Below are positions 1 through 7,089 of a stretch of DNA of 13,550 nucleotides, one piece after another (the first letter of the stretch is position 1; every line of letters starts with the position of its first letter). The stretch comes from Fidelibacterota bacterium. Its GTDB lineage: Bacteria > Fidelibacterota > UBA2242. The notes under the pieces are model-generated. The model searched no databases, was not told where the DNA came from, and worked only from the letters and a program-made list of their open reading frames with translations. The DNA lies in contig JAGLWX010000175.1 in the NCBI GenBank assembly GCA_023133185.1, forward strand, positions 1 through 13,550. Direction: 5' to 3'. The position numbers were made by a program, and so were the translations under genes.

Positions 1-1715
1 TTGATTACCGCAATATGGTTCCACAGCCGGTTTTATCAGAGCATCCGGATTGGATTGACCTCTACTGGAAAGCCTGGGAGATAGCCTCATCAAAAGTGCA
101 ATACGGAACAGAAACGAATGGATTTGTGGAAGAATATTTGGATGAGGGTTTTAATTCTAATATTTTTCAATGGGATACCTGTTTTATGATGTTTTTTGCT
201 AAATATTGTAACGGAGTTTTTCCCTCTATTGTATCTCTTGATAATTTTTACCGGAAACAGCATGCCAATGGCGCTATTTGTCGGGAGATTCGCGAATCAG
301 ACGGCTCGGATTACTGGCCGACAAGCAGCAAGCAGTTTACAAATCCGCCTCTTTTTGCATGGATAGAATGGCTCTATTACAGATTTACAAATGACGCAAG
401 CCGCTTTGAAAGGGTATTGCCTGTTCTGGACAAATATTTTCAGTGGTGCAAACAAAACAGGACGTCTTCAAAAGGAATGTATTGGTGGAGCAATTTGGGA
501 AGCGGTATGGATAATTCTCCGAGACCGGAATCATCAATATCCGGATGGGTGGACTATACTGCACAGCAAGCAATGGCTGCTTGTTATATCAGTAAAATAG
601 CTTCGCATATTAACGATTCTGAAACTGCTGAAAACTATCAGGCAGAATCTGATAGTTTGAAGTCTTTTGTTAACAGGTTTTGCTGGAATGAGACAGACGG
701 ATATTACTGGGATGTGAACTCGTCGGGAAGTCAGATAAAGACAAAAACTGCTGCATGCTTCTGGCCTATGATAGCTGGTATTGCAAGCCAGGAACAAGCG
801 GAAAAACTTATTCAACATCTGAAAAATAAAAATGAATTTTACAGACCGCATCTTTTCCCCACTCTTTCCGTGGATCATCCGAATTATAATCCTGCCGGAG
901 AATATTGGCGCGGCAGCGTTTGGGCGCCTACGAATTTCATGTATATTAAAGGATTAGAAGCATGCGGATATGAAGATTTTGCCAAAGAAGCTTCAATAAA
1001 TCATATTGAAAATATGTCGCAGGTTTATAAAAATATCGAGCCTCATACTATCTGGGAAAATTATGCTCCCGAATCAGCGAATCAAGGTTCGCAATCCAGA
1101 GGGAATTTCGTCGGATGGAGCGGATGCGGTCCTATATGTCTGCTTTTTGAAAACATAATTGGAATCAGAGTGGACTCGCCGGAAAATACAGTGATATGGC
1201 GGCTTACTTTAACGGAAGAGCATGGAATAAAAAATATGGAATTCGGACAAAATAATAAGGCGGATTTTCTATGCGCTACTCGTTTGAGCGAAAGTGATAC
1301 ATGCCATCTTACAATTACGGCTCAAACGCCATTTACGCTAAAAGCTTTTTGGCAGGATCAAACCTATCAATATGAAATAAAAGCAGGTGCTCAAGAGATT
1401 GTTATTCCCGGTAATGGTACCGCAATTGAGAATCACGGATCAAATTTACCCCATGATTTCAGAATATATAAAAATTATCCGAATCCATTTAACCCGACTA
1501 CTACGATTAAATATTCGATTCCGAAAAATTCAGATGTAAGACTTGCGGTTTTTAACCTAATGGGACAGGAAGTCGCTGAACTTGTCGATAAAAAACAGGA
1601 TAGAGGTTATTATACTGTTGCTTGGAACGCTACGGATTTAAGCAGTGGTATTTACTTTTATCATTTTACAACGCCTGATTATCAAAAAATCGGGAGAATG
1701 ATGTTGGTTAAATAG
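1..1715 (+). CDS. Secreted GH63/MGH-like (alpha/alpha)6-barrel glycoside hydrolase with T9SS tail, 5' partial
   Basis: Probable glycosidase of the (alpha/alpha)6-barrel group that includes GH63, GH37 and mannosylglycerate hydrolases. The frame is open to the left edge without a stop and no signal peptide is visible, so the true start is probably upstream. Numbering below is from the first in-frame ATG at 15. The barrel spans roughly residues 15-385. Visible motifs are FQWDTCF (51-57), SGMDNSPR (163-170), whose Asp166 matches the family's general acid, GWVDYTAQQ (177-185), the RGSVWAP block (299-305) and HTIWENYAPES (344-354), whose Glu348 matches the general base. Residues 385-470 are beta-rich. 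The C-terminus (482-566) is a T9SS type A sorting domain with NYPNPFNPTTTIKYSIP, implying export and surface attachment or release. The next gene follows after 109 bp. The exact sugar specificity cannot be read; the fold is secure, the family number less so. Confidence 0.85.
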   Translation, partial: DYRNMVPQPVLSEHPDWIDLYWKAWEIASSKVQYGTETNGFVEEYLDEGFNSNIFQWDTCFMMFFAKYCNGVFPSIVSLDNFYRKQHANGAICREIRESDGSDYWPTSSKQFTNPPLFAWIEWLYYRFTNDASRFERVLPVLDKYFQWCKQNRTSSKGMYWWSNLGSGMDNSPRPESSISGWVDYTAQQAMAACYISKIASHINDSETAENYQAESDSLKSFVNRFCWNETDGYYWDVNSSGSQIKTKTAACFWPMIAGIASQEQAEKLIQHLKNKNEFYRPHLFPTLSVDHPNYNPAGEYWRGSVWAPTNFMYIKGLEACGYEDFAKEASINHIENMSQVYKNIEPHTIWENYAPESANQGSQSRGNFVGWSGCGPICLLFENIIGIRVDSPENTVIWRLTLTEEHGIKNMEFGQNNKADFLCATRLSESDTCHLTITAQTPFTLKAFWQDQTYQYEIKAGAQEIVIPGNGTAIENHGSNLPHDFRIYKNYPNPFNPTTTIKYSIPKNSDVRLAVFNLMGQEVAELVDKKQDRGYYTVAWNATDLSSGIYFYHFTTPDYQKIGRMMLVK

Positions 1716-1824
1716 GATTCTACCATACCTCCTTTTGGGTAGAAAAACGAAAGCAGGGAAGCCTATATATTTTATACGTCCCGTTTTTTAAAAACTCAAA
1801 TTAAAAAGCGAAGGAAATGAAAAA

Positions 1825-4575
1825 ATGAAAAAACTCATAATTCTCAGTGTCGCCATGTTAATTGGTTGTTTAAGCCTGTTATCTGCGCGAGACAATATCC
1901 CGTATCTTTCAAACTTATCCGCGACAAAAGATTCACCAATTTATACAACTTATGCGGCAGCAATGGAACGCTCTGAATTTACTCTTGATGAGGGTTATCA
2001 CTTTCTCTTTTACGATTCCAGCCGCGGTATAGATTTTACAACCGACACCGGCGGTGATTTGTGTTTGGCTTTTAAAAAAGGTGCAGACTATGTTTACGAA
2101 TCAAAAGATTTATATCGGCAGCCGGTTATCACCGTTTCTTATCCCGATATGGTGAAATATCATTATGCTCCTTATGAAAATTTGCAGGTTGATGCGACTT
2201 TTCTGGTTTATAGCTCGCATGTGGCAGTACATGATATTGTTTTGAAGAACACCGGCAAGAAGAAATTGGATTTTCAGGTAATTCCATTCATTCGGAATAA
2301 TTACCGTACCTTTAATAATATACAGTTTCATGCTGATGATAACGCCGTAACTTTTGATCATGAAGAATTACCGGATAGTTGGACCCTCGGACATAAAGTT
2401 CCTTATGTAACTCCGGTGAATGATGTCTTGTTATTATCACGAGAAGCAGAACGCATGACCAGCTATCGTAGTTATGAATGGAGAAATGTTGAAATTCCTC
2501 ATGAAATCAATATAAAGAAAGAACCGGTTTGTGTTGTTTGGGGCAGGATGTCTCATGAAGATGGCGGACGTTGCCGGCATTGGAATCCGAAGCCACAGAT
2601 TATGGTAATGTTAAATAACGATCCTTCGAAAATATTAACAGGCACGGCGCCGCGCTGGGGTAGTACCGATGCCAATATTAATACCTATGGTTACTTTGGC
2701 ATAGAGTTGGGAAATTTTGGAGAATTAAAAAATGGTGACATATATACAATTTCAATTTTGTGTCGTGAAACCGGCGAATATTCCATAATAACAGATACTA
2801 TTCAAAATTTATCAGAAGAGCATTCCGTGCGTAAGGATATTGTATTTAAAGAAATTTCTCTTCCGGCAACGCCTTCAGATGTGGATAAAGATATTTGGGG
2901 AAGCGGCACTGAAATGCGCCTTTTCTGGAAGCATCCTGAAAAGGATATGAATTTTAATATTTACCGTTGTGATTATCGTAAAAATGGATATTATAAACTT
3001 ATCGAAAAAGAAACAACCAAACGTTTCTTTACCGATAAGAATATTCAGGGAGATAAAATTTACGGATATGTTGTTACGGCGATTGATAAAAATGGCAAAA
3101 TGAGTATGCATACCGAAGAAGTCAATAATATCGCCGGTAGTGACTTCCTGACCGATATCCGCTATCCCGATCAATTAAAAAATGATGTTAAGGATCTTAG
3201 CCGGGTTATAGCAATGCCCACGAAACTACAATTAAAACCCGGTGCAACAGAACATCTTCGCATTATAAGGGCGGTTGCCAGGCCAAATGTATCTCAACGG
3301 GAATTGATCAAAAAAGCAAAAGATGTTTTAGATAAAGATTTGAATAAGTATCTGATGGCAAATGAAGAATTATTTAAGAATATCCCGAGATTGTCTTTTG
3401 ACGATCCGGATAAGGAAATGCTCTATTGGAGCGCCTTCAATCTGATGCGCCAGGTTATGCTGCCAACAGAAGGCAAATCGAGTTACAATTATTATGTCTT
3501 CTCCCGCGAACCTACCTGGGGCTGGGGACATGGCGGTCAGGTCTTTCATGAAAGCCTGACAATGATGGCTTATGCCTATATGGATCCGGTAAGCGCCATG
3601 AATTCCCAACGAGTTTACAGCGAACGGCAGTATGAAAGCGGTTACATCAATTACAGAACCGGTTCATTTCTTGATGAAATCATCGAACACAATAATCAAC
3701 TCACGAGCTCGGCGCCCTGGTATGCCTGGCAGAATTGGGAAGTTTATAAGATCACAAAAGACAAGGAATTTTTGGAAGAAATGTATCAATCCAGCAAAAA
3801 ATTCTACAATTATTATATAAGTAATAGAGATAGTGATAATGACGGGTTATGCGAATGGGGCGCTCATGCAGTTCTGGAATGTGTGCGTGACGGACTTGTT
3901 GCTGTTTGGAATGAAGTCGGCTGGCCAAGCAATTTTGAAGCGGTTGACTTGAACGTTATGTTGGTAAAGGAAGCCAGAGCTTTGGAATCGATGGCTCTTG
4001 AACTCGGTAAGAATAAAGAAGCGAAGATGTGGGAAAAAGATGCCTTAACTCGCCAAAAAAAGATAAACGAGATTTTTTGGGATGAAGAGACAGGCTTCTA
4101 TTACAATGTAGATAAAGGCGATCATGATTTTACTTACAAGAAAAAGAACGATCTGAAACGCGAGGAGATTATCGGGTTTCTGCCGCTTTGGGCGGGAATT
4201 GTAAGTAAAGAACGCGCTGAGAAATTAGTTGCCAAATTGACCGATCCGAATAAGTTCTGGCGGAAATACGGCGTGCCGAGTTTATCGGCTGATGATCCCT
4301 ATTATAACCCTAAAGGGTACTGGAATGGTCCGGTTTGGGTAGAATGGGATTTTTTCATTGTTGACGGTTTGATTCAATATGGGTATGACGATCTCGCTAG
4401 AGAACTGGTTGACCGTGTCGCCGCTAATATGATCGCTCAATTAAAGAAAGATCATAACCTGTGGGAATTCTATAGTCCCGATGATCAATGGGCAGGCTAT
4501 CACAAAACCTATATCTGGGCGGGAATTATCAACCGGATGATGATGGATGTGATGCAGTTAGAGGATGAAAAATAA
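1825..4575 (+). CDS. Exported GH63-like glycosidase with an inserted fibronectin-III-like domain
   Basis: Probable exported glycosidase, 916 residues. Start ATG 1825 has AAGGA at 1811-1815. The N-terminus is a signal sequence: LIGC (12-15) fits a lipobox, but SPI cleavage near LLSA (18-21) is also possible. Residues about 30-345 form a beta-rich N-terminal domain; about 346-432 resemble fibronectin III (LFWKHPEKDMNFNIYR, then YGYVVTAIDKNGK). The C-terminal (alpha/alpha)6 barrel spans about 520-912, with TWGWGHGGQVFHES (564-577), SSAPWYAWQNWEVY (628-641), CVRDG (686-690, Asp689 a candidate acid), AVDLN (706-710), GPVWVEWD (835-842) and LWEFYSPDD (879-887, Glu881 a candidate base). There is no T9SS tail. 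The next gene is a shorter paralogue 38 bp downstream, so an operon and gene duplication are likely. It shares the SADDPYYNP and GPVW blocks with the first gene too, but lacks that gene's QWD motif. Substrate unknown. Confidence 0.82.
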   Translation: MKKLIILSVAMLIGCLSLLSARDNIPYLSNLSATKDSPIYTTYAAAMERSEFTLDEGYHFLFYDSSRGIDFTTDTGGDLCLAFKKGADYVYESKDLYRQPVITVSYPDMVKYHYAPYENLQVDATFLVYSSHVAVHDIVLKNTGKKKLDFQVIPFIRNNYRTFNNIQFHADDNAVTFDHEELPDSWTLGHKVPYVTPVNDVLLLSREAERMTSYRSYEWRNVEIPHEINIKKEPVCVVWGRMSHEDGGRCRHWNPKPQIMVMLNNDPSKILTGTAPRWGSTDANINTYGYFGIELGNFGELKNGDIYTISILCRETGEYSIITDTIQNLSEEHSVRKDIVFKEISLPATPSDVDKDIWGSGTEMRLFWKHPEKDMNFNIYRCDYRKNGYYKLIEKETTKRFFTDKNIQGDKIYGYVVTAIDKNGKMSMHTEEVNNIAGSDFLTDIRYPDQLKNDVKDLSRVIAMPTKLQLKPGATEHLRIIRAVARPNVSQRELIKKAKDVLDKDLNKYLMANEELFKNIPRLSFDDPDKEMLYWSAFNLMRQVMLPTEGKSSYNYYVFSREPTWGWGHGGQVFHESLTMMAYAYMDPVSAMNSQRVYSERQYESGYINYRTGSFLDEIIEHNNQLTSSAPWYAWQNWEVYKITKDKEFLEEMYQSSKKFYNYYISNRDSDNDGLCEWGAHAVLECVRDGLVAVWNEVGWPSNFEAVDLNVMLVKEARALESMALELGKNKEAKMWEKDALTRQKKINEIFWDEETGFYYNVDKGDHDFTYKKKNDLKREEIIGFLPLWAGIVSKERAEKLVAKLTDPNKFWRKYGVPSLSADDPYYNPKGYWNGPVWVEWDFFIVDGLIQYGYDDLARELVDRVAANMIAQLKKDHNLWEFYSPDDQWAGYHKTYIWAGIINRMMMDVMQLEDEK

Positions 4576-4613
4576 GTCAAATCTGGTTTATTTCTGTTGT
4601 ATGAGGTTTAATT

Positions 4614-6767
4614 ATGAGCAACAAACTTGCACTTAGTTTTTTTACAATTATTTTTCTATTAATCGGTTTTGAAACATTCGGACAGGTTACTGTTTCAGAT
4701 AAGTATCTGAAAATAAACGCAAAAGTTGATGATCCTCTTTTTACGACCTATGCAGCAAGTATGGAACGCTCACGATTCTTTGCTGACAAGGCATACTTCA
4801 TGGATTATTTTACGCCTGATAAGCCGATTTGCTATAACAGCCAGTTTGCCGGTGAATTTGCAGTCATCTGGAAAGTAAACAATATTATCGTCAGCAAGAC
4901 GAGAGACTTTATAAAAAAGCCTAAGGTAATTGTTTCATTTCCCGATATGGCGATCCTGGAATATGAACCTTTTGAAGGTTTGCAGGTTCAGGAAATATTT
5001 ATGGTATATAGCTCCGGCGCCGCTATTATAGATATGGCGATCGAGAATACCGGTAAGGTAGAATATGATTTTAATCTTTATCCTCTGGTATATAAATCCG
5101 GGCAGGGCGCTTTGCAGATTAGCAAATTCGATAAAGAAAATAATTGGTATTTTTTTACTCATTATGAACCTACCGTGCGTTTGCACAGCAATTTATATAC
5201 TTCCCGTGGCTATCCGACTGATTTCAATAATATATTGGCATGTAACCAAACACCTGACAGCTATGGTGGTTATGAAGCCAATAGCATTCAGGATTTCTAT
5301 TTTGCGGCTAAGCGTTTAAGTAAGGTTCATGAATTTGTCACTAAACAAAATGAGTTGGAAACAGGTAATGTGGAAATAGTTGCTTTACAGAAACGTATTA
5401 GATTAAAACCAGGTGAGAAAACTTCGGTTCGTTTTGTGCGTGGCATTCAGGATATTCGCAAACCTGAATCTGAAATGCGCGACGACGTTCAGGCTGCTTT
5501 GAATGCCGATCTCCAAAAATATGTTGATGAAAATGTCGCTTTGTTCAAATCGGTTCCGCGAATTAAATTCAAAACCAATAAAGAAAAAATGGTTTACATC
5601 GGAGCTCTAAATCTTGTCAGGCAGTGCATGATGCCAGCTCGAGGAGAAACACAATATAACTATTATAATTTTTCCCGTAATCCGATTTGGGGTTGGGGGC
5701 ACGGACATCAGGTCATGCATGAATCGCTATCCATGTTGTCTTATGTTTACTTAGACGCCAAGTCCGCCCAGGCATCACAGCGAATTTACATTGAGCAGCA
5801 ATATGCTGACGGATTAATTGGATATCGTCACGGACCGCGGGGTCCACAGGTTTATCCTCATAAAGGTAAAGCAACGACTTCGGCTCCGTTTTTCTCATGG
5901 ACAAATTGGGAAGTATATCAGGTTAGCAAAGACAGACAATTTCTGAAAGACAGCTATAAGGCTGGAGTGAAGTTTGTCCACTATCTTGAAAGGGAGAGAG
6001 ATGTTGATCGGGATGGTTTATATGAGTGGGGACCTTATGGTATCATCGAAAATGTTCGTGACGGCTGGAATGCCGTGTTTCAGCTCTTTTCCGAAGGCGA
6101 TGATGAGGGTCGTGATATTTCCGATGAACTGGACGCCCTTGATCTAAGTTGCCAGGTCGCCAATGAAATGTATTATCTCAAACTGATGGCAAAAGAATTG
6201 GGAGATAAAAAGGGCGTGGAAGAATGGACAAAGAAATTTGATAAACTGGCTACGTTGATTAACAAATATATGTGGGATGAGCAGGATAAATTTTATTATC
6301 ATGTGGCGATGTCTGACAACTCATTTGAATTTGAAGGCAAAAGTCTAAAACGAAAAGAGATTATCGGATTTTTACCAATGTGGGCGCATGTGGCAAGCAA
6401 AGAACAGGCTAAAGAACTGGTGAAACATTTGAAAAATCCGGATTCATTCTGGCGTAAATACGGAGTTCCCACTTTAGCGGCGGACGATCCCAATTATACT
6501 GCTTTTGTAGATGGCTGTTGCCGTTGGAACGGTCCGATCTGGTTATTGTGGGACTACATGGTTTTTGACGGATTAAAGAACTATGGCTATAACAAATTGG
6601 CAAAACAACTGGCAGATAAAATGATGCTGGCTGTAATAACCCAGCTGGAAAAGAACCATCATTTCTGGGAGTCATACAGCCCGGATTATCCTATGCAGGA
6701 ATGTCCGTCTAATTATATCTGGGATTCGATTATGGCGAAGGTGTTGATTGATGTTTACAGTAAATAA
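4614..6767 (+). CDS. Exported GH63-like glycosidase, shorter paralogue of the preceding gene
   Basis: Probable exported glycosidase, 717 residues. GAGGT at 4603-4607 sits 6 nt before ATG 4614, supporting the start. Residues 1-23 are a signal peptide with likely cleavage at TFG/QVTV. An N-terminal beta-rich domain (about 30-310) contains FTTYAASMERSRF (43-55), matched in the upstream paralogue by YTTYAAAMERSEF. The (alpha/alpha)6 barrel (about 315-715) carries WGWGHGHQVMHES (359-371), SAPFFSWTNWEVY (423-435), ENVRDGWNAVF (479-489, Asp483 a candidate acid), KEIIGFLPMWAHVASK (581-596), FWRKYGVPTLAADDP (612-626), GPIWLLWD (640-647) and FWESYSPD (684-691, Glu686 a candidate base). It is 199 residues shorter than the upstream copy, lacking the fibronectin-III-like insertion. 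An acidic stretch (GDDEGRDISDELDALD, 495-510) replaces part of the region before the conserved LDLS. No T9SS tail, so periplasmic or secreted by another route. Substrate unknown. Confidence 0.82.
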   Translation: MSNKLALSFFTIIFLLIGFETFGQVTVSDKYLKINAKVDDPLFTTYAASMERSRFFADKAYFMDYFTPDKPICYNSQFAGEFAVIWKVNNIIVSKTRDFIKKPKVIVSFPDMAILEYEPFEGLQVQEIFMVYSSGAAIIDMAIENTGKVEYDFNLYPLVYKSGQGALQISKFDKENNWYFFTHYEPTVRLHSNLYTSRGYPTDFNNILACNQTPDSYGGYEANSIQDFYFAAKRLSKVHEFVTKQNELETGNVEIVALQKRIRLKPGEKTSVRFVRGIQDIRKPESEMRDDVQAALNADLQKYVDENVALFKSVPRIKFKTNKEKMVYIGALNLVRQCMMPARGETQYNYYNFSRNPIWGWGHGHQVMHESLSMLSYVYLDAKSAQASQRIYIEQQYADGLIGYRHGPRGPQVYPHKGKATTSAPFFSWTNWEVYQVSKDRQFLKDSYKAGVKFVHYLERERDVDRDGLYEWGPYGIIENVRDGWNAVFQLFSEGDDEGRDISDELDALDLSCQVANEMYYLKLMAKELGDKKGVEEWTKKFDKLATLINKYMWDEQDKFYYHVAMSDNSFEFEGKSLKRKEIIGFLPMWAHVASKEQAKELVKHLKNPDSFWRKYGVPTLAADDPNYTAFVDGCCRWNGPIWLLWDYMVFDGLKNYGYNKLAKQLADKMMLAVITQLEKNHHFWESYSPDYPMQECPSNYIWDSIMAKVLIDVYSK

Positions 6768-6803
6768 TTGATAGTGTATCGGGGAGTTGAAAGCAAATTA
6801 ATT

Positions 6804-6842
6804 GAATATCGAACAAGGATTAACGAATTAAGATTTAAGAAG
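6804..6842 (+). repeat. 39-bp direct repeat, copy 1
   Basis: This copy matches 6922-6960 at 37 of 39 positions by eye (differences near the 20th and 28th bases). It contains GAATATCGAACAAGGATTA followed by an AT-rich tail ending GATTTAAGAAG. The two copies lie 118 bp apart in an otherwise gene-free gap. Similar words built on TCGAACAAGG recur, to my recollection, as dispersed palindromic repeats in several environmental FCB-group genomes; that statement is from memory and unverified. Confidence 0.85.
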
Positions 6843-6895
6843 AATTTAGAGTTACAGTGAAGAATCTGAGCAATTCAAAAATCATAAATCGATGT

Positions 6896-6911
6896 TCCTT
6901 GTTCTTAAATC
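6896..6911 (-). repeat. Partial inverted copy of the flanking 39-bp repeats
   Basis: TCCTTGTTC at 6896-6904 is the exact reverse complement of GAACAAGGA in both flanking repeats (6811-6819 and 6929-6937). TTCTTAAATC at 6902-6911 is the exact reverse complement of GATTTAAGAA in both (6832-6841 and 6950-6959). The two words overlap here, whereas they are separated in the direct copies, so this looks like a rearranged or decayed inverted half. As RNA or single-stranded DNA it could pair with either flanking copy, but not both at once. Confidence 0.6.
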
Positions 6912-6921
6912 AGATAAACAT

Positions 6922-6960
6922 GAATATCGAACAAGGATTAGCGAATTATGATTTAAGAAG
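6922..6960 (+). repeat. 39-bp direct repeat, copy 2
   Basis: Second copy of the repeat at 6804-6842, with two mismatches by eye. The similarity stops soon after the repeat, where a 4-nt insertion precedes a shared GAATTTA word, so the unit may be slightly longer with a small indel. It lies 129 bp before the next gene's start codon. Confidence 0.85.
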
Positions 6961-7089
6961 TGAAAGAATTTACTCCGTGAATCAGAGTAAATCGTACATT
7001 AAAAAGCATTAATTTGAAAATTCGAATCTGAGAGTTACTAATAAAAAAACTTTTGACACTACCAAATAATTGATAAGGAATATATAAAA

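Larger units (their letters stand above)
6768..7089. other. Gene-free gap between the GH63-like pair and the modular protease-like gene
   Basis: This 322-bp stretch has no convincing coding frame. It is AT-rich and holds the direct and inverted repeats listed separately, plus two short repeated words outside them: GAATCTGAG at 6862-6870 and 7024-7032, and GAGTTAC at 6849-6855 and 7031-7037 (approximate). An AAGGA at 7075-7079 is the likely ribosome binding site of the next gene. A TTGACA-like hexamer occurs at 7053-7058 but has no well-spaced -10 partner, so no promoter is called. The gap probably separates two transcription units. Confidence 0.6.

Noticed and set aside
1743..1789. Possible rho-independent terminator between the first two genes (AAAAAC...GGGA pairing with TCCCGTTTTT, ending in a T-run)
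   Set aside because: The left arm needs a 7-nt bulge and the G+C core is only about four pairs, so the hairpin is too weak to call.
1817..1828. Four-codon mini-ORF ATG AAA AAA TGA overlapping the start codon of the 1825 gene
   Set aside because: It is readily explained by the A-rich leader and the overlapping ATG; nothing supports translational regulation.
7053..7086. TTGACA plus TATATA as a promoter for the 7090 gene
   Set aside because: The spacing is about 22 bp, too long for a sigma-70 promoter, and FCB-group bacteria use different promoter consensus sequences.
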